Source of the DNA: Actinoalloteichus hymeniacidonis
Lineage (GTDB): Bacteria; Actinomycetota; Actinomycetes; Mycobacteriales; Pseudonocardiaceae
DNA: 64,000 bases
Assembly (NCBI RefSeq): GCF_014203365.1
Contig: NZ_JACHIS010000001.1
Span: 434,001 to 498,000 of the forward strand
Direction: 5' to 3'
How positions within the stretch are numbered: the stretch's first letter is position 1; each line of letters begins with the position of its first letter. Below the pieces are notes generated by a model. It had not been told where the DNA came from and searched no databases. It saw only the letters and a program-made list of their open reading frames with translations. Made by a program: the position numbers and the translations under genes. Positions 1-8,294 of the stretch are shown one piece after another.

Positions 1-1
1 C

Positions 2-706
2 TGGAGCCTGAGCTACCCCGCGTTGCCGCCGGACATCTTCTCGCTGCCGGATCTCTCGCTGGTCGGTGAGTTCTCCTTCGGCGCTTTCGTTCGGCTGCCG
101 ATCATCACGGTCTGCCTGCTGATCTTCACGCTCCTGCTCGCGAACTTCTTCGACGCGATGGGGACCTTCACCGGTCTGGGACGGGAAGCCGGTCTCATCG
201 ACGAGAAGGATCAGCTGCCCGGGGTGGGCAAGGCGCTGTTCGTGGAGGGCGTCGGCGCGGTGGCCGGTGGCGCGGCGTCGGCCTCGTCGAACACGGTGTT
301 CGTCGAGTCGGCCTCGGGTATCGCCGAGGGTGCGCGCACCGGGTTGGCCAACGTGGTGACCGGCCTGCTGTTCCTGGGCGCGATGTTCCTCACGCCGCTC
401 TACCAGGTGGTCCCGATCGAGGCGGCCGCCCCGGCGTTGGTCGTGGTCGGTGCCCTGATGATCGGACAGGTCCGGCACATCGACTTCAGCGATTTCACCA
501 TCGCGCTGCCCGCCTTCCTGACCATCGTCGTGATGCCGTTCACCTACTCGATCGCCAACGGCATCGGCGCCGGTTTCGTGAGCTACGTGCTGCTGCGGGC
601 GGCGACCGGCAAGGCGCGTGGCATCCACCCACTGCTCTGGGTGGTCGCGGCCGCCTTCGTCCTCTACTTCGCGGTCGGCCCGATCCAGGCCTTGTTCGCG
701 GGCTGA
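2..706 (+). CDS. NCS2-family purine permease (AzgA-like), C-terminal part
   Basis: This is the C-terminal ~234 residues of a nucleobase transporter of the NCS2 family, AzgA (adenine/guanine/hypoxanthine) branch. It would import purines across the cytoplasmic membrane with protons. The reading frame is open from the first bases, so the N-terminal half lies outside the window. Visible hallmarks are the LLANFFDAMGTFTGLG segment and the SSNTVFVESASGIAEGARTG block, which in this family lines the substrate and ion site, followed by four to five hydrophobic segments that include LLFLGAMFLTPLY and FLTIVVMPFTYSIANGIG. It ends about 100 bases before a divergently unrelated MarR gene on the same strand. 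The family is clear; the exact purine preference cannot be read from the sequence. Confidence 0.9.
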   Translation, partial: WSLSYPALPPDIFSLPDLSLVGEFSFGAFVRLPIITVCLLIFTLLLANFFDAMGTFTGLGREAGLIDEKDQLPGVGKALFVEGVGAVAGGAASASSNTVFVESASGIAEGARTGLANVVTGLLFLGAMFLTPLYQVVPIEAAAPALVVVGALMIGQVRHIDFSDFTIALPAFLTIVVMPFTYSIANGIGAGFVSYVLLRAATGKARGIHPLLWVVAAAFVLYFAVGPIQALFAG

Positions 707-793
707 CCCGGCGTTCGCGGGTGCACGGCGGCGGCCGATTGCGGATTGCCGATGGTGGGATTGCGCTATGTGGTCGGCGGCTCGGGCGAGATA

Positions 794-808
794 GTGAGAT
801 ATGCTAAC
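794..808 (+). promoter_or_regulatory. imperfect palindrome at the marR start, possible MarR operator
   Basis: GTGAGATATGCTAAC ends 3 bases before the GTG start at 812. It agrees at 11 of 15 positions with the perfect palindrome GTTAGCGTTGCTAAC that abuts the amidohydrolase start at 20687. It also overlaps a plausible -10 element. An operator role is an inference from position and symmetry. Confidence 0.3.
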
Positions 809-811
809 GAG

Positions 812-1240
812 GTGTCGGACTTTGACGACTCCGGGCTTGCCAGCAGACTTCGCCTCGCGGTGGTGCGGCTCAATCGCCGACTCCGAGCCCAGCGAGCCGA
901 TTCCTCGGCGACGCTGACCCAGCTCTCCGCGTTGTCCTGCCTGCACAAGTGCGGGCCGTTGACCCCCGGAGAGTTGGCCGCCAAGGAGAACGTGCAGCCG
1001 CCCTCGATGACCAGGGTGATCAGCGCCCTGGAAGAGGCGGGCTTCGTCAGCAGACGTCCCCATCCCACCGACGGAAGACAGGCCATCGTCGAGCTGACCT
1101 CGCAGGGCCGGGGCTACATCAAGGCCGAGGTCAGCGCGAGAGAGCAGTGGCTCGAACAGCGGTTGGCCGCCCTCGACGAGTCCGAACGGGCGGTCCTCTC
1201 ACAGGCGTCGGAGATCATCGAGCGGGTAGCGGGGAGCTGA
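812..1240 (+). CDS. MarR-family winged-helix transcriptional regulator
   Basis: A 142-residue MarR-type DNA-binding repressor. The winged-helix core is clear: LTPGELAAKENVQPPSMTR is the recognition-helix region (about residues 50-70), followed by VISALEEAGFVSRRPHPTDGR, the wing with the usual D-R pair. Helical flanks for dimerisation lie at both ends (RLRLAVVRLNRRLRAQ and the C-terminal ALDESERAVLSQASEIIERV). The frame is open back to 746, but I chose the GTG at 812 because homology begins there. A TATGCT hexamer at 800-805 stands just upstream, so the mRNA may be nearly leaderless. The MFS exporter 58 bases downstream on the same strand is the natural target. An imperfect palindrome at 794-808 may be its own operator. 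Confidence 0.9.
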   Translation: MSDFDDSGLASRLRLAVVRLNRRLRAQRADSSATLTQLSALSCLHKCGPLTPGELAAKENVQPPSMTRVISALEEAGFVSRRPHPTDGRQAIVELTSQGRGYIKAEVSAREQWLEQRLAALDESERAVLSQASEIIERVAGS

Positions 1241-1298
1241 TCGGATGACGGGGTCGACCATGGCGTCTCGACTGGACGCGAAAGAAGCGAGCTGACCG

Positions 1299-2909
1299 AT
1301 GCCGGCGTACGCGTCAGACGACGCCGGTAAGCCCACCACGGGACCACATGCAGCGGAACTGAACCCGCCGCCACCGCGATCGAGGAAATCCGGTGGCGGC
1401 GCTCGTCCGCCGAAGCCGCCCGGGATGTTCGCATCCCTGCGAGTCCGCAACTACCGGCTCTATGCCAGCGGACAGATCATCTCCCTGATCGGCACCTGGA
1501 TGCAGCGCATCGCCCAGGATTGGCTGGTCCTCAAACTGTCCGGCGACAGCCCGGTGGCACTGGGTATCGCCATCGCGCTGCAGTTCCTGCCGACGCTGGC
1601 CCTCACCCTCTGGGCGGGAGTGCTCGCCGATCGACTCGACAAGCGCAAGATCCTGCTGGTGGTACAGGTCGGGATTGCGGCCTGCGCCCTGGGGCTGGGC
1701 GTGCTCGATCTCTCCGGGGTGGTCGCACTCTGGCACGTCTACGTCTTCTGTGTGCTGCTCGGTTGCTTCACCGCCGTGGAGACACCCGCGCGACAGTCGT
1801 TCGTGATGGAGATGGTCGGGCGTGAGCAGGTGGCCAACGCCGTCGCGCTGAACTCGATGACCTTCAACACCGCGCGGATCATCGGCCCCGGTGTCGCGGG
1901 TTATGTGATCGCGGCCATCGGCACCGGCTGGTTGTTCGTGGCCAACGCGGTGAGTGTCGGCGCGGTCATCCTCGGCCTGTTGCTGATGGACAGCGCGAAG
2001 CTGTACCGGTCGCCACCGGTACCCCGAGGCAAGGGTCAGCTCCGGGAGGGACTGCGCTATGTGCGCAGCAGGCCGGACCTGACCGTGTTGATGGTGCTGG
2101 TCTTCCTGCTGAGTACCTTCGGCATGAACTACAACACGACGCTGCCGGTGATGGCGAACAACTTCTTCCAGACCGGGCCCGAAGGTCTCGGACAGCTGTC
2201 GATGCTGATGGCGCTGGGAACCCTGAGCGGCGGTGCGCTGGCGGCGCGTCGAAGCAAGAACGGCAAACCGAGACTGCGATTGCTGCTCTCCGCCGGGTTC
2301 GTGTTCGGCCTGTTGGCCATGGTTTCGGCCCTGATGCCGTCCTTCTGGGCCTTCGGTCTGCTGCTCATCCCGGTCGGGTTCACCTTCATGACGTTCAACC
2401 TGTCGGCCAACGCGACCGTGCAACTCACCGTCGATCCGACGATGCGTGGTCGGGTCATGGGCCTGTACATGTTGGTGCTGCTGGGCGGTATGCCGTTGGG
2501 CAGCACGCTGTCGGGTTGGCTGGCGGAACAGGTGAGCGTGCCGACGCCGATCTTCGTCGGTGGAGTGATCTCGGTGGTCGCCGCGCTGGTCTCGGCCGCG
2601 GTGTTGATGCGGGTCGGCGGCCTGCGATTGCGCAGTGTGCTCGGGACGCGGGCCACCAGGACGCGGGGTGCGTCCACTGCGGCGAAGGCCGAGCCTGCCC
2701 CGGCCGCGACCGCCGACACCACGGATCTACCCGCGGTCGCACTACCCGAGGCCGCCGCGCCGGAGGTGGCGGTTCCCCCGGAAGCCCTGCCGGAGAACCG
2801 GACCGTTGCGCCGCCACTCGATTCCGTCGAGTCGCCCGCCTCGACCAACGGTGTCACCGAGCGCGGCACCGACGTCGAATTCCGCTCGACCCGCCGATCG
2901 GGGGACTGA
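1299..2909 (+). CDS. MFS transporter (drug/metabolite exporter)
   Basis: A 536-residue major facilitator superfamily permease of the MFS_3/enterobactin-exporter-like type. About 12 hydrophobic segments run from residue ~50 (ASGQIISLIGTWMQRIAQDW) to ~440. The loop motif ADRLDKRKILL (about residues 110-120) corresponds to the MFS cytoplasmic motif A. The QSFVMEMVGREQVANAVALNS stretch is typical of this subfamily. A hydrophilic N-terminal tail (about 40 residues, Pro-rich) and an Ala/Pro/Glu-rich tail of ~90 residues at the C-terminus flank the core. An alternative ATG at 1425 would remove the N-terminal tail. It follows the MarR gene on the same strand and is probably controlled by it. The substrate is unknown. 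Confidence 0.85.
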   Translation: MPAYASDDAGKPTTGPHAAELNPPPPRSRKSGGGARPPKPPGMFASLRVRNYRLYASGQIISLIGTWMQRIAQDWLVLKLSGDSPVALGIAIALQFLPTLALTLWAGVLADRLDKRKILLVVQVGIAACALGLGVLDLSGVVALWHVYVFCVLLGCFTAVETPARQSFVMEMVGREQVANAVALNSMTFNTARIIGPGVAGYVIAAIGTGWLFVANAVSVGAVILGLLLMDSAKLYRSPPVPRGKGQLREGLRYVRSRPDLTVLMVLVFLLSTFGMNYNTTLPVMANNFFQTGPEGLGQLSMLMALGTLSGGALAARRSKNGKPRLRLLLSAGFVFGLLAMVSALMPSFWAFGLLLIPVGFTFMTFNLSANATVQLTVDPTMRGRVMGLYMLVLLGGMPLGSTLSGWLAEQVSVPTPIFVGGVISVVAALVSAAVLMRVGGLRLRSVLGTRATRTRGASTAAKAEPAPAATADTTDLPAVALPEAAAPEVAVPPEALPENRTVAPPLDSVESPASTNGVTERGTDVEFRSTRRSGD

Positions 2910-2945
2910 TCTCAGAAGACGTGGCCGCACCCCTTTGCAGTGAAG

Positions 2946-2964
2946 GAAACTTAGGCTAACCTAA
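2946..2964 (+). promoter_or_regulatory. DtxR/IdeR-type iron box
   Basis: GAAACTTAGGCTAACCTAA matches the classical 19-base DtxR/IdeR operator TTAGGTTAGGCTAACCTAA at 15 of 19 positions, including all of the right part. A TAATACT -10-like hexamer overlaps its end (2962-2968). No coding sequence follows on the plus strand. Only a strong hairpin lies about 45 bases downstream, so the regulated transcript may be a short RNA, or the box may be a remnant. Confidence 0.6.
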
Positions 2965-3008
2965 TACTCGTTCGCTTCGTGGTGGGAGCGGCAGTCAGTT
3001 CGGGAACC

Positions 3009-3050
3009 GATTCGGCCCCGGCACCGCCTAGGTGGTGCCGGGGCCGAATC
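3009..3050. terminator. strong 17-bp hairpin, bidirectional terminator
   Basis: A perfect 17-bp inverted repeat (arms 3009-3025 and 3034-3050, 8-base loop) sits between the convergent MFS gene (ends 2909) and GCS2-ligase gene (ends 3075). There is no long T-run, as is common for actinobacterial intrinsic terminators. Confidence 0.75.
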
Positions 3051-3074
3051 ATCTCCGGTGCGGCGCGACCGCGC

Positions 3075-4571
3075 TCAGCCGATGGGCCAGGTGTGCACCG
3101 GCTCGCCCCGATGCATCAGCTCGACGTACTCCTGCAGCATCCGCTGTAGGGCGGCGGGCCGGTCGGCACCCCGCTCCTCCAGATCGGTCACCCGGGCCCG
3201 CTGCCAACTCGCGCCGGTCTGTCTGGTGAGACAGCGTTGCTCGATGACCGCGAGATAGCGCTCGCGGGCCGCATCCGACACCCCGCAGCGGCGGAGTCCG
3301 TCGTGCGCCATCGGCAGCAGCGTCCGCAACACCAGCTCATGCGGCGGCGTCCAGCCACGGCCGGGCCAGAACAGCTGGGCATCCATCCCATGGCGCGCGC
3401 CCGAATAGAGGTTCTCCTCGGCGGCATGGAAGGACATCTGGCTCCACAACGGACGTTCCTGATCGGCCAGCGCTCGCTGCGCCCCGTAGAAGAACGCGGC
3501 GTTGGCGATGGTGTCGATCACGGTCGGACCGGCAGGCAACACCCGGTTCTCGACGCGCAGATGCGGTTGACCGTCCACCACGTCGTACACCGGCCGATTC
3601 CAACGCCACACCGTGCCGTTGTGCAGCCGCAACTCCGACAGCCGGGGCGCGCGACCGGCCTTGAGTGCCTCCAACGGATCCTCGTCGTCGGTCTCCCGCA
3701 TGAGCGCCGGGAAGTAGCGCGCATTCTCCTCGAACAGATCGAAGATCGAGGTGATCCAGCGTTCCCCGAACCAGGCCCTCGGCCGGACGCCCTGATTCTT
3801 CAACTCCTCCGGACGGGTGTCGGTGGACTGCTCCACCAGTGGAATCCGGGTCTCGTGCCAGAGCGCGCGATCCAGCAGGAACGGGGAGTTCGCCGAGATC
3901 GCCACCTGGGCCCCCGCCAGGCACTGCGCGGCGTTCCAATGATCGGCGAAGTCCTCCGGCGTGACCTGAAGATGCAGCTGGACCGAGGTGCACGCGGACT
4001 CGGGGAGGATCGAGTCGGCGTAGCTGTGTAGCTTCTCCCGCTCCCGACCGGGCAGCGGCTCACCCTCCATGTTCAGCATCACGTCCTCGCCGCGCGACGA
4101 GATGATCTCGTGGTTGAGCATGGAGTAGCGATCCTTGCTCGACAACCAGTGCGGGTCGAAATGTTGAGCCCGTAACGTCGGCAGGATCCCGATCATGGCC
4201 AGGCCGGCGCCTGCGGACTGGGCTTTTCGTTCCGCGTCCTGCAGCGAGTCCCGCAACTCCTGCTCCAACAACAGGGCCTCGTCGCCACCGAGGGGGCGCG
4301 GTCGCACGTTGATCTCGATGTTGTGCTGGCCCAATTCCGACTGGAACGAGGGATCGTCGATCGCCCGCAACACCTCGTTGTTGGCCATCGCAGGCCGGCC
4401 GAGCGAGTCGATGAGGTTCAACTCGATCTCCAGGCCGATGTGATCCCGATCCGGGGAGAAGCTTCCTTCGGCGAGCATCCGCGCCAGCGCGTCCAGGCAG
4501 CGCTGCACCTTCTGTCGGAATCGTTGACGGTCTTCGGGACTGAACGACCTGCCGGCCGGATCATTCCCCAT
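3075..4571 (-). CDS. glutamate-cysteine ligase family protein (GCS2, carboxylate-amine ligase)
   Basis: A 498-residue protein of the GCS2 family, whose members join a carboxylate (usually glutamate) to an amine using ATP. Residues 46-53 (GLEIELNL) carry the acidic Mg/ATP-binding signature near the N-terminus. QHNIEINVRP (about 79-88) and the later VQLHLQV and AISANSPFLLD blocks are typical of the fold. Length and motifs fit the actinobacterial glutamate-cysteine ligase-like proteins rather than the shorter YbdK type. Actinobacteria normally make mycothiol and not glutathione, so the real product is uncertain (gamma-glutamylcysteine for ergothioneine, or another gamma-glutamyl amide). The ATG at 4571 is preceded by a purine-rich GGGAGG box. 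The gene stands alone, divergent from the TrmH gene. Confidence 0.8.
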   Translation of the reverse strand: MGNDPAGRSFSPEDRQRFRQKVQRCLDALARMLAEGSFSPDRDHIGLEIELNLIDSLGRPAMANNEVLRAIDDPSFQSELGQHNIEINVRPRPLGGDEALLLEQELRDSLQDAERKAQSAGAGLAMIGILPTLRAQHFDPHWLSSKDRYSMLNHEIISSRGEDVMLNMEGEPLPGREREKLHSYADSILPESACTSVQLHLQVTPEDFADHWNAAQCLAGAQVAISANSPFLLDRALWHETRIPLVEQSTDTRPEELKNQGVRPRAWFGERWITSIFDLFEENARYFPALMRETDDEDPLEALKAGRAPRLSELRLHNGTVWRWNRPVYDVVDGQPHLRVENRVLPAGPTVIDTIANAAFFYGAQRALADQERPLWSQMSFHAAEENLYSGARHGMDAQLFWPGRGWTPPHELVLRTLLPMAHDGLRRCGVSDAARERYLAVIEQRCLTRQTGASWQRARVTDLEERGADRPAALQRMLQEYVELMHRGEPVHTWPIG

Positions 4572-4756
4572 GGTGCCTCCCTGCTGGGCGGTTAGCGGAT
4601 GCCCACCGTGACACAGGGAGTAACCACCGGGGCAGCGGCCAAAACGGTGCCCGGTGTCACAGGACTTTCACGCTACGTACACAGGCCAGGTCATTGGATA
4701 TGGCAGGGAAAGTGCCTTCCGCCACCATGACGATCGGTCGATGCCACACTGCCTGT

Positions 4757-5587
4757 GTGGCGCATTGGACCCTGATCTCCGACCCCGACAGCTCCGAGGT
4801 GGACGACTTCCGCGATCTCTCCGCAGCCGATCGCAGACCGGATCGGCCGGGCGGTAGAGGGCTGGTGATCGCCGAGGGAACCGTGGTCGTGCGCAGGCTG
4901 TTGGCGTCGCCCTACCCGGTGCGGGCGGTCCTCGGCGTCGAACGGCGGGTCGCGGATCTGATGCCCGATCTCGCCGACCGCGACATCCCGGCGTTCGTCA
5001 CCTCCGCCGAGGTGATGGCCGAGATCGTGGGCTTCCACCTCAACCGGGGCGTGCTCGCGGTAGCCGATCGGGCACCGCAGCCCACGGCGGAGGAGCTCAT
5101 GGCCAGCGCGCGCACCCTCGCCGTGCTGGAGGGCATCGGGGACCACGAGAACCTGGGCGCCCTGTTCCGCAATGCCGCCGCGCTGGGGATCGACGGGGTA
5201 TTGATCGGGGCCGGTTGCTCCGATCCGCTCTACCGACGCAGCGTCCGCGTCTCGATGGGACACGTACTGCGGGTGCCCTTCGCCGAGCTTCGGCCCTGGC
5301 CGGAGGGCCTCGAACTGCTGCGGGACGCCGGTTTCCGGATCGCGGCGCTGACCCCCGACGCCTCCGCGCTGCCGCTCTCCCACTTCGAGCTGGCCAGCGG
5401 CAAGGGCGCCGTGCTGCTCGGCTCCGAGGGGCCGGGGCTCACCGACGAGGCGATGGACTGGGCCGACCTCCGAGTGCGGATCCCGATGGCGGGCGACGTC
5501 GACTCGCTCAACGTGGCCACGGCGGCGGCCATCGCCTTCCACCACCTCGGAGTGTTCCCGGAGCCTGCGGAGTACCGCAGTCACTAG
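4757..5587 (+). CDS. TrmH/SpoU-family RNA 2'-O-methyltransferase
   Basis: A 276-residue SPOUT-class enzyme predicted to methylate a ribose 2'-OH in rRNA or tRNA using SAM. The C-terminal knotted domain shows all three motifs: NLGALFRNAAALGIDGV (motif 1), LLGSEGPGLTDEAM (motif 2) and IPMAGDVDSLNVATAAAI (motif 3, trefoil knot SAM site). The N-terminal ~95 residues form the substrate-binding domain (VIAEGTVVVRRLLASPYPVRAVL). The frame is open from 4694, but homology starts at VAHWTLISDP, hence the GTG at 4757. It is followed by the DUF2537 gene, a pairing I also recall in mycobacteria (Rv0881-Rv0882). Confidence 0.88.
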   Translation: MAHWTLISDPDSSEVDDFRDLSAADRRPDRPGGRGLVIAEGTVVVRRLLASPYPVRAVLGVERRVADLMPDLADRDIPAFVTSAEVMAEIVGFHLNRGVLAVADRAPQPTAEELMASARTLAVLEGIGDHENLGALFRNAAALGIDGVLIGAGCSDPLYRRSVRVSMGHVLRVPFAELRPWPEGLELLRDAGFRIAALTPDASALPLSHFELASGKGAVLLGSEGPGLTDEAMDWADLRVRIPMAGDVDSLNVATAAAIAFHHLGVFPEPAEYRSH

Positions 5588-5699
5588 AGCCGCGATGTGC
5601 GCTGATCAGACACGATCACCGCGTGTTCTGGCATCGTGGTCGCCGAGTCGACGGGGGAGGGGAGACGGTTCGATGCCGCCCGGGAAGGGGACGGTCGTG

Positions 5700-6371
5700 A
5701 TGGAACTGGCGTCCGGAACCGGTCGTCCGGTGTTGACGAGCGTGGTGATCGACACCGATAGCAGACCGGCGACCGACTCGCTCTCGGCCGAGGTGTGCGA
5801 CACCACCGCCCAGCGATCGCCGTTATCCGAGGACTCGCCCGCCCTGCCGGTGAACCTGCGGGCCGCCTTGGCCGAATGGGCCGAGGTGGCCGATCGCGTC
5901 GTCGGCACCGAGGCGGCTCGGGGAACGCTCGGCTGGGCCGTCTCCGATCGTGGACGAAGACTCGGGCGCTGGCTCGCCTCGGCTACCAGCAGCGACGTCG
6001 TCTATCTCGATCCGATCAGGGAGGTTCAGGTGCGGATCTCATCGGCTGACAATCGCCCCGAACGCTCCCCGGCGGGCGAGGCCGCCGACTCGGGCACTAC
6101 CGAGTCGACACCCTGGGTGACCGGCCTGACGGTGAGCGCGGTCATCGCGGTGATCGTCACGATCACGCTGACCACGGTGTCGCTCGGCTGGGCGGAGAGC
6201 ACCGCGCTGTTCGCCGCCGGTATCAACGTCGCCGTCGTCGGCGGGTTGGTTCCGGCGATGTGGTTGCTGCGGCGGACACCGATCTGGCGCTGGATCGTCT
6301 ACGGCGCGGCTGCGGGCGTCGTGCTGGCCTGGACGGGACTGCTCATCGCGGCCTTGGCCGCCGTGAACTGA
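5700..6371 (+). CDS. DUF2537 membrane protein
   Basis: A 223-residue actinobacterial protein of unknown function. The N-terminal ~110 residues are soluble, with an ALAEWAEVADRV helix. The C-terminal third has three hydrophobic segments (WVTGLTVSAVIAVIVTITL, ALFAAGINVAVVGGLVPAMWL, WIVYGAAAGVVLAWTGLLIAAL). The ATG at 5700 is chosen because the MEL... beginning resembles relatives. An ATG at 5673 with a GGGGAGGGGAG box upstream is an equal alternative. It lies 112 bases after the TrmH gene on the same strand, and the pair is conserved in mycobacteria to my knowledge. Confidence 0.75.
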   Translation: MELASGTGRPVLTSVVIDTDSRPATDSLSAEVCDTTAQRSPLSEDSPALPVNLRAALAEWAEVADRVVGTEAARGTLGWAVSDRGRRLGRWLASATSSDVVYLDPIREVQVRISSADNRPERSPAGEAADSGTTESTPWVTGLTVSAVIAVIVTITLTTVSLGWAESTALFAAGINVAVVGGLVPAMWLLRRTPIWRWIVYGAAAGVVLAWTGLLIAALAAVN

Positions 6372-6384
6372 CCGGCTACCGCCC

Positions 6385-6407
6385 GCCCGCCGAGGACATC
6401 GGCGGGC
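6385..6407. terminator. 9-bp hairpin between convergent genes
   Basis: GCCCGCCGA / TCGGCGGGC with a 5-base loop lies between the DUF2537 gene (ends 6371) and the ABC exporter gene (ends 6417 on the minus strand). It could terminate both. Confidence 0.5.
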
Positions 6408-6416
6408 CGCCCGCCC

Positions 6417-8294
6417 TCAGACCAGCGAGTCCTGCCAAGCCCGGTGCAAGCCCGCGAAGCGACCATCGGCGGCGATCAGCTCCTCGGGCGAGCCTTCCTC
6501 GACGACCCGACCGCCGTCCACCACCAGCACCCGATCGGCGATCAACACCGTGGACAACCGATGCGCGATGATCAGTGCCGTGCGCCCCGCCAACACCGTC
6601 TCCAGGGCGTTCTGCACCGCGCGTTCGGTGGGCAGATCGAGGCTGGAGGTGGCCTCGTCCAACACCAGCACGGCCGGATCGGCCAGGAAGGCGCGGGCGA
6701 AGGACACCAGCTGGCGCTGGCCTGCCGAGAGCCTGCCGCCGCGTTTGTGCACGTCGGTGTCGTAGCCGTCGGGTAGGCCCACGATGAACTCGTGGGCGCC
6801 CACCGCCTTGGCGGCCGCCTCGATCTCCGCACGACTGGCCGCCGGTCGGCCGAACGCGATGTTGTCGGCCACCGAACCGGAGAACAGGAAGGACTCCTGC
6901 GTCACCATCGCCACCGCCCGGCGGAGATCGGCCTCGGCAAGCTGCCGAAGGTCGACGTCGTCCAAGCGGACCGCGCCAGCAGTCGGGTCGTAGAACCGGG
7001 CCACCAGCTTCGCCAACGTGGACTTCCCCGCCCCGGTGGTCCCGACCAACGCGACCGTCTGACCGGCGGGAATATCCAAATCGAGCGGATGCAGCACCGT
7101 GGGCAGCTCCGGTCCGTAGCCGAACTCCACCCCGTCGAACCGCAGTGCTCCGGACATGGTCGGCAGGGCCGTCGGCTCGGCTGGTTCGGGCACCGATGGC
7201 GTCTCCTCCAGCACGCCGGAGATCTTCTCCAACGCCGCCGTGGCGGAGATATAGGAGTTCAGGAACATCGCCAGCCGATCCATCGGGTCGTAGTACCGAC
7301 GCATGTAGAGCAGGAAGGCCGTCAGGACCCCCAGCTCCAGCGTTCCGGTCGCCACCCACCAACCGCCGATGGCCAGCACCGAGGCGATACTCAGATGGGA
7401 GATCCACTTGACCGAACCTGCGAACACCGCCAACACGTTGAGCGCCCTGCGGTTGGCGGTGCGGAAATCCTGGTTGAACTCGTCGATGATCGTGTCGTTG
7501 CGGTCCTGGCGACGGTACGCCTGCACCGCTCGGATCCCGTTCATCGTCTCCACGTACTGCACGATGACCTTGGCGACCGACGACCTGGTCTGCCGATGCG
7601 AGACCCGGGACCTGCGATGGAACCAGCGGGTGATCACGACCAGCGGGATCGTGGCCGCCATCATGATCAGGGCCAGCGGCAGGTCCAGATAGAGCAACAG
7701 CGCCGCGATGCCCACCATGCTCAGCAGCGAGGTGATCAGGCTGTCCAATCCCTCTTCGAGCAGCTCCTGCACCGAGTCGAGGTCGCTGGTCATCCGGGAG
7801 ATGAGCTTGCCCGAGGTGTACTTCTCGTGGAAGGACACCGACAGCAGCTGACCGTGTCGGAAGATCCGCTGCCGCAGATCGAGCAGGATGTCCTGGTTCG
7901 CCCGGCCCGAGACCAGCGCGAAGCACAGCTGGAAGAGCCCGGCGAGCAGATTCGACAGCGCGTAGCCCAGGGCGTACCACAGCACCGGCTCCGGATCGCC
8001 GTCGAGCGCGGCGGGGACACCCTGGTCGATGGCCCCGGCCACGAGTAGCGGTCCGGCGAGGAAGCTGAGACTGCTCAGCGTCACGAGGGAGAGCGCCAAC
8101 ACCAGCCTTCCGCGCACCGGCCGGATCAGCGCGCCGAGCAGCCTGCGGGATCGGGCGGCCAACAGCAGGGTCGCGCCCCTGGTCAGCTCCTCCTGGTCCT
8201 CGGCGGCAACGCCGCGCCAGTTCGACTCAGACCCGCCGACGCCGGGCTCGTCCGAGGCTGCGTCTCTGTCGGCCTGCTCGGTCGGTCCGGTCAT
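6417..8294 (-). CDS. ABC exporter half-transporter with canonical NBD
   Basis: A 625-residue type IV ABC exporter half (TMD-NBD). The N-terminal membrane domain has about six helices (for example LVLALSLVTLSSLSFLAGPLLVAGAI). The nucleotide-binding domain has Walker A GTTGAGKST at about residue 415, a Q-loop MVTQESFLFSG, signature LSAGQRQLV, Walker B VLVLDEATSSLD with the catalytic Glu, and the H-loop IIAHRLSTV. The start ATG overlaps the stop of the upstream gene (8291-8294, ATGA), so both are translated together and very probably form a heterodimer, this subunit carrying the active Walker B. It would export a drug, lipid or peptide; the substrate cannot be inferred. Confidence 0.92.
   Translation of the reverse strand: MTGPTEQADRDAASDEPGVGGSESNWRGVAAEDQEELTRGATLLLAARSRRLLGALIRPVRGRLVLALSLVTLSSLSFLAGPLLVAGAIDQGVPAALDGDPEPVLWYALGYALSNLLAGLFQLCFALVSGRANQDILLDLRQRIFRHGQLLSVSFHEKYTSGKLISRMTSDLDSVQELLEEGLDSLITSLLSMVGIAALLLYLDLPLALIMMAATIPLVVITRWFHRRSRVSHRQTRSSVAKVIVQYVETMNGIRAVQAYRRQDRNDTIIDEFNQDFRTANRRALNVLAVFAGSVKWISHLSIASVLAIGGWWVATGTLELGVLTAFLLYMRRYYDPMDRLAMFLNSYISATAALEKISGVLEETPSVPEPAEPTALPTMSGALRFDGVEFGYGPELPTVLHPLDLDIPAGQTVALVGTTGAGKSTLAKLVARFYDPTAGAVRLDDVDLRQLAEADLRRAVAMVTQESFLFSGSVADNIAFGRPAASRAEIEAAAKAVGAHEFIVGLPDGYDTDVHKRGGRLSAGQRQLVSFARAFLADPAVLVLDEATSSLDLPTERAVQNALETVLAGRTALIIAHRLSTVLIADRVLVVDGGRVVEEGSPEELIAADGRFAGLHRAWQDSLV

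Noticed and set aside
4691-5584. 297-codon ORF antisense to the TrmH gene
   Set aside because: TrmH motifs are complete on the plus strand; the antisense frame has no homology.
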